Of a stretch of 64,000 nucleotides of DNA, positions 51,860 to 59,873 are shown in pieces. A program made the position numbers and the translations under genes. Position 1 is the first letter of the stretch; each line of letters starts with the position of its first letter. Where the stretch lies: contig NZ_CP090063.1 in the NCBI RefSeq assembly GCF_021391495.1, forward strand, positions 2,604,001 to 2,668,000, given 5' to 3'. The stretch comes from Amycolatopsis acidiphila. GTDB taxonomy: Bacteria; Actinomycetota; Actinomycetes; Mycobacteriales; Pseudonocardiaceae. The notes beneath the pieces were generated by a model, which was given only the letters and a program-made list of their open reading frames with translations, searched no databases and was not told the origin of the DNA.

Positions 51860-52534
51860 GTGACGGTGGTCCTGGTGCACGGTGCCTGGCACAGCCCGTG
51901 GCACTGGCATGCGGTCGTCCCGCACCTGGCGATGCCGGCGGTGACCGTGGACCTGCCCAGCTGCGGCCCCGAGCACGCCGACATGCACGCGGACGCCGCC
52001 GCGATCCGGCGGGTGCTCGACGAGCACGCCGACGTCACGCTGGTCGCCCATTCCTACGGGGGCATCCCGGCCACGGAAGCGGCCGCCGGCCACCCGGCCG
52101 TGCGCAACCTGCTGTACTTGGCCGCCTACAACGCCGATCTCGGCGAGACACTGGCCGCGTTCGCCCCGGAGGATCCCGCCGAAGCCAACATCAGGCCCGA
52201 ACAGGACTGCGAGCTGACCGAGGACGGGATGCTGGCGTTCCGGCCCGACCGCGCGATGCTCGTGCTCTTCCACGACTGCCCCGACCCGTCCGAGGCGGCG
52301 CGACACCTGCGGCCGATGCGGCCGATGTTCACCCAGCAGGCGCCGGATGCCGTGGCGTGGAAGGAAATCCCTTCCACCTATGTGGTCTGCACCCGCGACC
52401 GCGCGACCGCCGTCGGGGTGCAGCGCCGGCTCAGCGCGCGCGCCCAGCAGGTCCTCGAAATCGACACCGGGCATTCGGCGTACCTGGCGCGTCCCGAGCG
52501 GGTGGCAGAGATCATCACCGAGGTCGCGTCGTAG
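51860..52534 (+). CDS. Alpha/beta hydrolase (esterase-like)
   Basis: The 224-residue small hydrolase has the oxyanion segment VHGAWHSPWHWHAV near 6-19, nucleophile elbow AHSYGG near 63-68, and catalytic-His region DTGHSAYLARPERV near 202-215. This matches the pyrethroid-hydrolase/salicylate-esterase-like (MenH-type) subgroup. The start is GTG, nine bases after GGAGG. A 123-bp gap separates it from the ligase gene. At its 3' end it overlaps a minus-strand LysR relic by 20 bases. The substrate is unknown. Confidence 0.85.
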   Translation: MTVVLVHGAWHSPWHWHAVVPHLAMPAVTVDLPSCGPEHADMHADAAAIRRVLDEHADVTLVAHSYGGIPATEAAAGHPAVRNLLYLAAYNADLGETLAAFAPEDPAEANIRPEQDCELTEDGMLAFRPDRAMLVLFHDCPDPSEAARHLRPMRPMFTQQAPDAVAWKEIPSTYVVCTRDRATAVGVQRRLSARAQQVLEIDTGHSAYLARPERVAEIITEVAS

Positions 52535-52690
52535 CTTCCGTGGCACGGCAACGAAGTTCATCTGCGCCGACGGTCGGCGCCACGTCGCGCAGCGCGTCCG
52601 GCCCGGCCATGGGCAGCGGCACGACCCTCGGCATCAGGCAGACGCCGAGCCCCTCGGCGACCAGCAGGTCCTCGTGGTCGGTCCACGCAT
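52515..52690 (-). pseudogene. LysR-type regulator relic, C-terminal fragment
   Basis: The minus-strand frame TDHEDLLVAEGLGVCLMPRV continuing to a TGA at 52515-52517 is the end of a LysR effector domain (the AAGLGVALLPR pattern). No start or DNA-binding domain precedes it. The adjoining segment of the same domain is found inverted at 52717. Confidence 0.5.
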
Positions 52691-52716
52691 GCCGGAGCCG
52701 CCCACTGCACGATGCT

Positions 52717-52872
52717 CAGGTGTTCGTCCAGGACCAGGGCTACCGGCTGCTGCTCGCTGACGAGGCCGACGTGGCCCTGGTGCTGCCCGGCCCGGACGCG
52801 CCGCCCGTCACCGACGTCCGCTTCGAGCAGACACCGTTGCTGACGGCGAGCGCCGGGGCGGTGGTCAGGGAC
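52717..52872 (+). pseudogene. LysR-type regulator relic, inverted middle fragment
   Basis: The plus-strand frame YRLLLADEADVALVLPGP, then DVRFEQTPLLTASAGAVV, matches the middle of a LysR effector domain (GEADVALVGP...PLLTEPLVAVV). In a normal gene it would lie just before the fragment at 52515-52690, but it is on the other strand. That suggests a small internal inversion of a former lysR gene. Confidence 0.5.
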
Positions 52873-52882
52873 CGGCTCACCG

Positions 52883-53212
52883 TCAGGGCATCGCGGCTTT
52901 GCCGAGGCCGCTCGCGGGCAGGCGGGCGGCGGGCCGGCTGTCGGCCTGCTCCCGCAGGGCGTGCAGGAAGGCCCGGGCGGCGTGGGAGGGAGACTCCCTG
53001 CTGAGCGCCCGCACCTCGCGGGTAGCCCAAGCCGCCGGATCACGTACCGGCAGCCACACCACGTCCGCCGGCACCGTGTCGGCCGCGAGCCCGGGTACGA
53101 CGGCGATGCCCAGGCCCGCGGCCACCAGGCCGAACCGGGTCGGCCACTGCCGGGCCGAGTACCCGATCCGTGGGTTCGCTGGCAGGACGTCGCACTGGCC
53201 GCGTACGGCTGA
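52883..53212 (-). pseudogene. LysR-type regulator relic, second C-terminal fragment
   Basis: The minus-strand frame NPRIGYSARQWPTRFGLVAA, GLGIAVVPGLAADTVPADVV, then REVRALSRESPSHAARAFLH ends at a TGA (52883-52885). It is a complete LysR C-terminal half, without the DNA-binding domain or the first effector subdomain. Upstream sequence (53213-53391) shows no coding character. Gene loss is inferred. Confidence 0.6.
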
Positions 53213-53392
53213 CACTGCCTCGAATCGGATAAATGTTCCGATCCGGGGCGGAAGTCGGCCAGTACGGTCCAATGTGGACTTCGTTCGAAAGTTTTCGCTC
53301 CGGCCCCTGTTCTTGACCGGCGGTGAGGTGTCGGTTAATTTCTGTTGCGGCATCGGAGGAACACCCCGACCCGGTGCCGTCGCACGTTCCGT

Positions 53393-53442
53393 GGAAGCGC
53401 TTTCTCCGCGTTCGCTCGACGCGTGCGTTGACAACGTTGTCA
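53393..53442. promoter_or_regulatory. Two LacI-type operators before the glycosidase gene
   Basis: TGACAACGTTGTCA at 53429-53442 is a perfect 14-bp palindrome centred on CG, typical of LacI-family sites. GGAAGCGCTTTC at 53393-53404 is an imperfect CRE-like palindrome. They lie 49 and about 88 bases before the GTG start and suggest sugar-responsive repression. No lacI gene is in the window. Confidence 0.55.
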
Positions 53443-53491
53443 TGCCGCAATGCGCCGGACTGCCCTTCGGGCTGCCGGCCGAAGGAGAGCC

Positions 53492-56083
53492 GTGAACAGC
53501 GAGCGACAGATCTTCCCCGGACCCGGGGCTGGGCCCGCGGTGAGCCGCCGGTCCTTCGTCCTGCTGACGGGCGCGACGGGCGCGGCGGCGCTCGTCGGCG
53601 GGGCCCCCGTGGCCTCCGCGGCGCCGGCGCGCCCCGCACCCCCCGGACCGCTCACCACCGCGCAGTCGCTGGGCGTGAACGCGACCGGGTACGACCGCCG
53701 GATGACCGACGCCGAGATCCCCGGACTGCTGCGGCAGGCGGGCATCGGGCTGATCCGCTATCCGGGTGGCGGGAACGCCGACGGGTTCGACTGGCGGACC
53801 GATGGTCCGTTCACCTGGCCCCTGTTCGTGCAGCTGGACCAGCAGGTCGGCGCCGCGCCGCTGATCACGGTGAACTACGGGCAGACGGCGCTGGGACCGG
53901 CTGTGGCGGCCGACTGGGCTGCCGACGCGGTGCGGCGTCCCGGCTGGGACAGCCGGACGGCCCTGTGGGTCCTCGGCAACGAGGGATACGGGCCGTGGGA
54001 GATCGACGAGCATCCCGACTCGCACACCCCGCAGTCCTACGCGCAGCACGCGCGGGAGTACTTCGAGGCGATCCATCGCGCCGATCGCTCCGCCCGCGTC
54101 GGGTTCCCGATGACGATCGACCGGGATGTCGCGGCGGGGACCGGCACCTGGGTGCCCGACCCCGACCGGTGGAACCGCACGGTGTTGTCGGCCAACCGGG
54201 ACCAGGTGGATTGGATCGATTTCCACTGGTACCCGGTCTTCGGCGTGCCGGTCCTGTCCAACGCGCAGATCTTCGAGACGGTCCGGCGGATCCCGGGCGC
54301 GATGCGCTACCTCGCCGGGGTCATCGCCGAATCGGGCTCCCGCGCGCCGGTCTTCGTGAGCGAGTCCAACATCTCGCAGTCGGAGATCGTGTACAACGCT
54401 CAGCCCGTGGCGGCGCTGTACGCGGCGGCCACCGCGCTGACGTTCCTGTCCCACGGCGCGCATTCGTTCCTCTGGTGGCAGGTGCACAACACGGACGACA
54501 TGAACGGGGACTTCGGCTTCCTGTCCGACGGCACCGGAAGCCCCGGCCCGAGCGCGACGACCCTGAGCGCTCCCGCCCGCGCGGGCGATCGGCAGCTACG
54601 GGTGACGTCCACCGACGGTTTCCACTACGGCCACCGGTTCACGATCGGCAGCGGAGCAGGTCAGGAGTCGCGGAAGATCACCGCGATCGGCGGCGGCACC
54701 GTGTTGTCCGCGCCCGCGGCCGCCGGCAGTAGAACGATTCACGTCGGTGCTGTGGTCCCGTTCGCCCCGGGCACCGAGATCACCATCGGCAGTGAGGCCA
54801 CCGCCGAACGCGGCACGGTCAAGACGGTCGGCACCGGCGCCGGGGCCGCGGCGCTGGCCGCGCCGGCCGCACCGGGCGACCGCACCCTCTACATCGTCGG
54901 CGAGGGGATGGGCGGGCAGAGCATCCCGGTGTTCATGCCGATCTCGCTCGCCCCTGGCGCGCAGGTCGTGGTGGGCAGCGGCGCGGACGCCGAAACCGTC
55001 ACCGTGGCCTCGGTCGGCACGTCCTCGAGCCTCGCAACGACCACGGTCGCGCCCGTCTCGCCCGGCGAGAAGACCGTGTATGTCGCCGAGACCGCCAACA
55101 CCAACACCGGCGTCGCCCACTATGTCGGAGATCTCATGACCGTCGGGGACGGCGTGCGGGGGGAGAGCGGCGTCATCGTGGCCGTCGGTACCGCCGCCGC
55201 GGCCCCGACCACCGTCGCGACCGGCACCCGGGCAGGGGACGGCTCGGTCCGCCTCGCCCAGTCCGCGAATATCACCCTCGGCCACGCCATTCAGCTCGGC
55301 ACAGGTGCCGCGACGGAGCGGGTGACGGTGCGGGCCGTCGGCACCGACGGCACCCTCTACCTCACGACTCCGCAGCGGTTCGCCCACGCCGCGGGCACCG
55401 CGGCCCGCGACCTCGGCACCGGGATCACCCTGGACCGGGCACTCCGGCAGCCACATCCTGCCGGCAGCGCGGCGCGGGATGCCGGGTCCGGCCTCCGGCT
55501 GACCGCACCCGTACGGCGGCGCCACGCCGGCGGCGACCAAGTGATGACCGAAGGCACCGGCGTCACGTTGTCCGGACCACTGACCCGCTCGCACGCGACG
55601 GGGGAGCCCGCTTCGAGCAGCGGCATCACCTTCACCCCGCCGCTGTCCGCGGCGCACCCGGAAGGGACGCCCGTGAACGAGACCGGACTGCGGGAGCCGC
55701 CGCCGAACACACCGATGCCGGCCTTCTGGGGCTACGTGCTGACCTCGGAGCTCACCCGGCCCGGAGCGCGGATCACCGCGCTGGACTCGCCGTTGTCCTC
55801 GGTACTGGCGTTCGGTTCGACGCGGCCGGGCACGACCGCCGTCATGCTGATCAACACCGACGACGCGGCCGCCGTCACGGCGTCGGTGGCAGGATTGGCT
55901 TCCAGCGGGCCCGTGCGCACCCTGCGCTACGGACTGACCGGCCCGGTGATCACCGAGAGCGCGACCAGTCTCGCCGAGGTGCGCCGGGGACTCGCTCTGG
56001 CGTCCGAGTCGATCACCGTGCTGGTGGCGGCGTCCACTCAGGACGGACAGGCGCTCACGCTGCGAGCGACGGAAGCGAGCTGA
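53492..56083 (+). CDS. TAT-exported clan-A glycoside hydrolase with long inserted beta-repeat region
   Basis: The protein has 863 residues. A twin-arginine signal (SRRSFVLL, R19-R20, then Ala-rich) precedes a TIM-barrel part (55-340) with LWVLGNEGYGPWE (acid/base E164) and VFVSESNIS (nucleophile E291), as in arabinofuranosidase/glucuronidase-type retaining glycosidases. Residues about 355-730 are repeats of two kinds. Four to five units of 60-80 residues have the theme G..I.IGSG...E...V..VG. They are followed by four units of about 22-25 residues with the theme G(T/S)G(I/V)TL..PL...H..G. The C-terminal beta domain (735-863) with FWGYVLTSELTRPGARI is usual for these enzymes. GTG follows AAGGAGAG. 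Confidence 0.8.
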   Translation: MNSERQIFPGPGAGPAVSRRSFVLLTGATGAAALVGGAPVASAAPARPAPPGPLTTAQSLGVNATGYDRRMTDAEIPGLLRQAGIGLIRYPGGGNADGFDWRTDGPFTWPLFVQLDQQVGAAPLITVNYGQTALGPAVAADWAADAVRRPGWDSRTALWVLGNEGYGPWEIDEHPDSHTPQSYAQHAREYFEAIHRADRSARVGFPMTIDRDVAAGTGTWVPDPDRWNRTVLSANRDQVDWIDFHWYPVFGVPVLSNAQIFETVRRIPGAMRYLAGVIAESGSRAPVFVSESNISQSEIVYNAQPVAALYAAATALTFLSHGAHSFLWWQVHNTDDMNGDFGFLSDGTGSPGPSATTLSAPARAGDRQLRVTSTDGFHYGHRFTIGSGAGQESRKITAIGGGTVLSAPAAAGSRTIHVGAVVPFAPGTEITIGSEATAERGTVKTVGTGAGAAALAAPAAPGDRTLYIVGEGMGGQSIPVFMPISLAPGAQVVVGSGADAETVTVASVGTSSSLATTTVAPVSPGEKTVYVAETANTNTGVAHYVGDLMTVGDGVRGESGVIVAVGTAAAAPTTVATGTRAGDGSVRLAQSANITLGHAIQLGTGAATERVTVRAVGTDGTLYLTTPQRFAHAAGTAARDLGTGITLDRALRQPHPAGSAARDAGSGLRLTAPVRRRHAGGDQVMTEGTGVTLSGPLTRSHATGEPASSSGITFTPPLSAAHPEGTPVNETGLREPPPNTPMPAFWGYVLTSELTRPGARITALDSPLSSVLAFGSTRPGTTAVMLINTDDAAAVTASVAGLASSGPVRTLRYGLTGPVITESATSLAEVRRGLALASESITVLVAASTQDGQALTLRATEAS

Positions 56084-56208
56084 CGACCGGGTCGGGGTCC
56101 CAGGCGTGCCCGCAGCAGTGGGTGGCGTCGGCGAGGAGGAGGCCCGAGACCAGATCCGGGCGCGCGGCGGCCAGGGTCAGTGCGATGGATCCGCCGGTCG
56201 GGTACCCG
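56055..56208 (-). pseudogene. Alpha/beta hydrolase relic
   Basis: The minus-strand frame PGYPTGGSIALTLAAARPDL, then VSGLLLADATHCCGHAWDPD, matches the nucleophile-elbow region of alpha/beta hydrolases (GHSTGG.IAL.LAA..P..V..L.L.D), but the elbow Ser position reads Pro-Thr. A TGA stands just upstream, and the frame ends at 56055, inside the convergent glycosidase gene. Only about 50 codons survive. Confidence 0.45.
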
Positions 56209-56341
56209 GGTCACGGTGACCGGCTTGGACGGCTACCGTGCCTGCTTGCGCATCGACGACCTCCTCGCGGACGGGTCGCTTCGCGCAGGGGCCGCTGGGT
56301 GCAACGGAAAGTGGGCGCCGGGCGGTGGAACGATGTCGCGG

Positions 56342-56710
56342 TCAGCTCACGCTGGAGTCACGCGGGCGGCGGGAGTTCTTGCCGAGTGCCCCGGCCCACC
56401 GCACGCTCCACGCCTCCAGGGGAGCGATCGCGTCGACCAGCTGGCGCCCGGGCTCGGTGAGCTGGTAGCCCTCGTCGTCGATCGAGACGAGTTGCGTGCC
56501 GGTCAGTTCGTTGAGCCGGACGCTGAGCACGCTGGAGGACATGTTCTCGCATCGGCGCTGCAGGTCGCGGAAGCCTGCGGGCGCCTGGCTCAGCTCCCAC
56601 AGGATGCGCATGCTCCAGCGCCGGCCGAGAAGGTCGAGTGCGGCCATGATCGGTCGGCCTGTTTCGGAACCCCGGACCGGCTTGCCCGGTCTCGGTGCGC
56701 TCGCTGCCAT
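56342..56710 (-). CDS. HxlR-family winged-helix transcriptional regulator
   Basis: The 122-residue protein has the HxlR/MarR-like fold: ALDLLGRRWSMRILWELSQA near 24-43, AGFRDLQRRCENMSSSVLSV near 45-64, and a wing with VSIDDEGYQLTEPGRQLVDA. The family often senses redox or electrophiles through a Cys, and one Cys is present in RRCENMSS. ATG at 56708-56710 is preferred since GAGGAG lies six bases upstream; a GTG two codons earlier is possible. Its divergent neighbour is a broken TetR-like sequence. Confidence 0.87.
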   Translation of the reverse strand: MAASAPRPGKPVRGSETGRPIMAALDLLGRRWSMRILWELSQAPAGFRDLQRRCENMSSSVLSVRLNELTGTQLVSIDDEGYQLTEPGRQLVDAIAPLEAWSVRWAGALGKNSRRPRDSSVS

Positions 56711-56754
56711 GCCCACTCCTCGAAGTTTGGTTAGCGAAGCACTATACCGGCCTT

Positions 56755-56876
56755 TCGGCGCGCTGTTCCAAACTTACGGATACGCGGGCACGAGCGCGGG
56801 CTTCCCGGGTGTCGCTCTACCATTTCTTCCAGCTGGGCAAGGAAGATCTGGCGATCGTCGCTCGCCGACGGTGCTG
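56755..56876 (+). pseudogene. Frameshifted TetR-family relic
   Basis: One frame gives ALFQTYGYAGTSAGF and the next gives VSLYHFFQLGKEDLAIVARR. Together they reproduce the helix-turn-helix region of a TetR regulator (LFxxxGYxGTS, then GVSxGSLYHHFPSKEDL) with about ten codons missing and a frameshift. The rest of the 56711-57053 interval holds no recognisable gene. Confidence 0.5.
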
Positions 56877-57053
56877 ACGGTCCCGAAATCATGCCGAGAA
56901 TGGCGGGGCAGGTCAAGGCTGGCAGAGGCGTTCCATCCTGGCGGCTCGGTGCACCCTGTTGATTCCGCCATCGGGCGCTCGCGGTGCTCGAGGGTGCCAC
57001 GACGTTGCGGTGCCACCGTGTAACACCACGACAGCCGCTGCGACCTTCCTGGC

Positions 57054-57752
57054 GTGCCCGAGATTCCCGACTTCGACCAGGTGGTTCAAGGTTTGCTTCA
57101 CTTGGCCCTGACCCCATTCGGCCCCGCAGGCGTCGTGGTGATGGGCCTTTACCTGCTCTTCAAGGCGGTCACGTCATGGGCTGAAGCCTTGCGCAAGGCC
57201 GTGCGTGCCGGTGGGGCGACTGCGGGTTGGCTGGGGCGTCAGTTGCAGCGGCCACAGGGACAACTGTGGTACTCGATCGTGACCACTGTGGTCATGGTGT
57301 TGGTGCAGGGATTCTGGTTGGCCTTCGCTTTCGTTGTCGGCAACGTGGTGTCGCGCTTTGTGGCGAACTGGAACACTGCTCCCGACCAGCAGCCGACGAC
57401 TTTGGGGCAGGCGCTTCTCCCGATGACGTGGGACACGGTGACGCAAGGCTATGTCCTGATATGCGTCCTCTGCGCACTGGCGTCCTACCGTCTCGCGGCC
57501 AAGGGGCGCCAGTCGGGATTCGTGTTCTTCGTCGCCGGCCTGCCGGGCTGGTTCTGGGGAGCGTTCGGAGCCATTGGGGCGACGGTCCTTACTGTCTCCC
57601 ATCTGCTTGGGCTGAACGTCGGGCTCCAGAGCCCGGGCGAGCTTCAATCGGTCGGGGTGCTTGTCGTCTGCGGGTTGCTGTTCCTGTTCGTCACCCGTGC
57701 CGCCCTCATGGCGCCGAGTGTCATCAGGCGGGCGTGGCGTCTTCGCGCCTGA
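57054..57752 (+). CDS. Hypothetical integral membrane protein
   Basis: The 232-residue protein has about five hydrophobic segments (near 22-40, 75-102, 132-150, 158-182 and 197-217), joined by a basic loop (RKAVRAGGATAGWLGRQLQR) and no recognisable domain. GTG at 57054 lacks a good ribosome-binding site. The third-position G/C bias is clearly weaker than in the genes of regions 1-5, so it may be a recent acquisition. I do not recognise the family. Confidence 0.6.
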   Translation: MPEIPDFDQVVQGLLHLALTPFGPAGVVVMGLYLLFKAVTSWAEALRKAVRAGGATAGWLGRQLQRPQGQLWYSIVTTVVMVLVQGFWLAFAFVVGNVVSRFVANWNTAPDQQPTTLGQALLPMTWDTVTQGYVLICVLCALASYRLAAKGRQSGFVFFVAGLPGWFWGAFGAIGATVLTVSHLLGLNVGLQSPGELQSVGVLVVCGLLFLFVTRAALMAPSVIRRAWRLRA

Positions 57753-58067
57753 GTGCTAGCGCCGCCGCAGGTAGCTACCGCGCGGGAGAAGGGGATACGC
57801 GCCTGTTGCGGCACACTGTGCCGATGGCGGAAGACAGCGATCGGTACTTTTCTCCCTATCGAGCACGCTGACGTGTCCCTGATCGAGGCTGTGGTTGCCC
57901 TGGCGGCAAGCTCGGCGGCCACGAACGGCGATCAGGACAAAGCCCTCGACCTGGCTCACATCCTTGAGGGCGTCGAACTGTTCATCGTGAGCTGCGCCGC
58001 GGCCACATGCTGTTGGCGCCGGCGTCCCGGCACGAGCGCGGGCAGTCCACCGGCTCGAAGCCGATCG
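57753..58067. other. Gene-poor interval
   Basis: A weak plus-strand frame from GTG 57872 (VSLIEAVVALAASSAATNGD, then KALDLAHILEGVELFIVSC) looks protein-like for about 45 codons. It then runs into the 3' part of the opposite-strand CGNR gene and turns into low-complexity sequence. I treat it as a relic or non-coding; nothing else is seen. Confidence 0.35.
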
Positions 58068-58640
58068 TCAATGGGGACTCTGGTGGCGGTGGTAGTGGCG
58101 CCTGGCGCGGACCCGGTCGCCACAGATGTTGGAGCACCACCGACGGCGAGCGTGCGTGCGGAGGAAGACTCGCACACACCCGTGGGCCGCACAGCGGCGA
58201 ACCAGGGCGGCTCGTGTCCCGGTGGCGAGCCGGATCGTGTCAGCGGCGATGGCCGCGGCAGCGGCATCGAACCTGCCCTGGGCGGCTGACCGCCAAGATC
58301 GGCAGGGTCGTTCGCCTTCGTGCCAGGTCAGCTGGACGGCCCCTGGTGCGGACGCCGCCCGGAGGTTGACGGACGTGACCGCGTCCGGAACGGGCGTGCG
58401 GGCGTCGGGCAGTGCCGTGAGGATCTCACGCGCGGAAGCTCGCAGGGAATCCAGCGTTGCGACGTCTGAGCGTGTCACGGTGCCCTCGACCACTGGCAGC
58501 CCACGTGCGGCCAGCCAACCTTTCACCTGGTCCGGCGAGGCCAGATCATCGACGTCGCCGCTTGGACTCGAGCGCCGCGAGTTCACCAGCGCCAGCGCCG
58601 GCGACGCCTCTTCCCCGGGAGCGGACGGCAATTCACCCAT
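58068..58640 (-). CDS. CGNR zinc-finger (ABATE domain) putative transcriptional regulator
   Basis: The 190-residue protein has an N-terminal ABATE-type domain (LALVNSRRSSPSGDVDDLAS near 17-36) and a C-terminal CGNR zinc finger: CAAHGCVRVFLRTHARRRWC, then SNICGDRVRARRHYHRH. The fourth motif reads CGDR rather than CGNR. These proteins are presumed DNA-binding regulators. ATG at 58638-58640 or GTG at 58644-58646 could be the start. It is divergent from a MOSC gene, which it may regulate. Confidence 0.78.
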   Translation of the reverse strand: MGELPSAPGEEASPALALVNSRRSSPSGDVDDLASPDQVKGWLAARGLPVVEGTVTRSDVATLDSLRASAREILTALPDARTPVPDAVTSVNLRAASAPGAVQLTWHEGERPCRSWRSAAQGRFDAAAAAIAADTIRLATGTRAALVRRCAAHGCVRVFLRTHARRRWCSNICGDRVRARRHYHRHQSPH

Positions 58641-58802
58641 GTTCACACCCGCCCATCACGGTAAAGTGACGTAAATGCCATTGGACATCCGTGCGAGAAC
58701 GACGGCAAGTGCCGCTCCCCGTCGTCGGCGGAGTCGGGCGCGACCACGTTCACGGCGCGGGGCAGGCGCACGACTGGCCAACGACATCACGAGGAGGAGC
58801 AC

Positions 58803-59612
58803 ATGCGCGTTGTCGCCCTGTGGCGGTATCCGGTGAAGTCGACGCTCGGCGAGGAAATGGCGGAGCTCCGAGTCGACTCCGGTGGCGTTGATGGCGACCG
58901 AGCGCTCGCCGTGATCGACACCTTCACCGGGTTCGTCGCCACCGCGAAGCATCCTCGGCTGTGGCGCATGCTTCTGGAGTTCGCGGCGATGACCGAGGAC
59001 CGGGTGTTCATCACGTTCCCGGACGGAACGAAACTGCCGGCTGACGCACCGGCTGTCGCCCCCCGCCTGTCTGCGGTGCTGGGTCGCTCGATCACGGTGT
59101 CCGGAATCCGGCCCGACGGCGCCTCGGTGGAACGGCCCGCGCCGGAAGACGTACTCGACCATGGCGTGACCGCGGTGGTGTCGGCGCAGACCTTGGAGAT
59201 CGGTCAGGGCAGCCCGGGTTGCAGTTTCGTGGACCACTCGCCCGTCCATTTGATCACCACCGCGACCCTGCGCCACCTGGGAACGGAATCTGTCCGCTAC
59301 CGGCCGAACCTGATCGTCGACACCCCTCCGGGCACTGCCGCGTTCGTCGAGAACTCTTGGCTGGGAAGGGAAATACAGATCGGCGACGACGCCGGGGCGC
59401 GCCTGCGGGTGACCATCCCCACTCCGCGATGTGCCGTCCCTTCGCTTGCCCATGGTGCGCTGCCGCGCGACCCGGACGCGGTGCGGACGGTGATGAAGGG
59501 TAACCGGATCGAAGTTCCCGGCTTCGAGGGCGCGAAGCCTTGCGCCGGCGCGTACGCGGAGGTCATCCGGTCCGGCACGGTGCGCGTGGATGACCCCATC
59601 ACGATGCCCTGA
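58803..59612 (+). CDS. MOSC-domain protein (molybdenum-cofactor sulfurase C-terminal-like)
   Basis: The 269-residue protein has the MOSC_N beta-barrel at 1-85 (ALWRYPVKSTLGEE, then VDGDRALAVID) and the MOSC domain at about 115-265, including FVDHSPVHLITTATLRHL and PTPRCAVPS with the conserved Cys. MOSC proteins bind the molybdenum cofactor and in some enzymes transfer sulfur or reduce N-hydroxylated substrates (YcbX/mARC group, which this length fits). GAGGAG precedes the ATG. Confidence 0.88.
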   Translation: MRVVALWRYPVKSTLGEEMAELRVDSGGVDGDRALAVIDTFTGFVATAKHPRLWRMLLEFAAMTEDRVFITFPDGTKLPADAPAVAPRLSAVLGRSITVSGIRPDGASVERPAPEDVLDHGVTAVVSAQTLEIGQGSPGCSFVDHSPVHLITTATLRHLGTESVRYRPNLIVDTPPGTAAFVENSWLGREIQIGDDAGARLRVTIPTPRCAVPSLAHGALPRDPDAVRTVMKGNRIEVPGFEGAKPCAGAYAEVIRSGTVRVDDPITMP

Positions 59613-59821
59613 CGGCCATAGACCTCGGCACGCCGATCACCAGCTGGGCGACGACCGTCGGCATAGGCCCGGGTAGGTGCGCGGAAGCGGCTCAGCCCGG
59701 CCCAGGTCGGCGCCCTCCCGCCGGTGGGCCCGGCGTCGGAGGCGAACACGGCGGCCAGGTGACCTCCTGCGCGCCGTGCCCCGGACTGCACTCGTCCGAT
59801 CGCCCGTTCGCCCAGGTGAGG

Positions 59822-59871
59822 CACCAGGTTCCTCCCGGCGCGGCAGGCGCCGCACCGGGAGGAACTCGGTG
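59822..59871. terminator. Hairpin between convergent MOSC and Gfo/Idh genes
   Basis: GTTCCTCCCGG (59828-59838) pairs with CCGGGAGGAAC (59855-59865), and an inner GCGGC/GCCGC stem closes on a four-base loop. An outer CACC/GGTG (59822-59825 and 59868-59871) can extend it. It lies just before the Gfo/Idh stop and probably terminates both transcripts. The interval 59613-59821 contains no gene I can see. Confidence 0.7.
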
Positions 59872-59873
59872 CT

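Noticed and set aside
57872..58289. Possible small plus-strand gene beginning VSLIEAVVALAASSA
   Set aside because: Only the first 45 codons look protein-like. The rest is antisense to the CGNR zinc-finger gene, and no ribosome-binding site is visible, so it is kept as a gene-poor interval.
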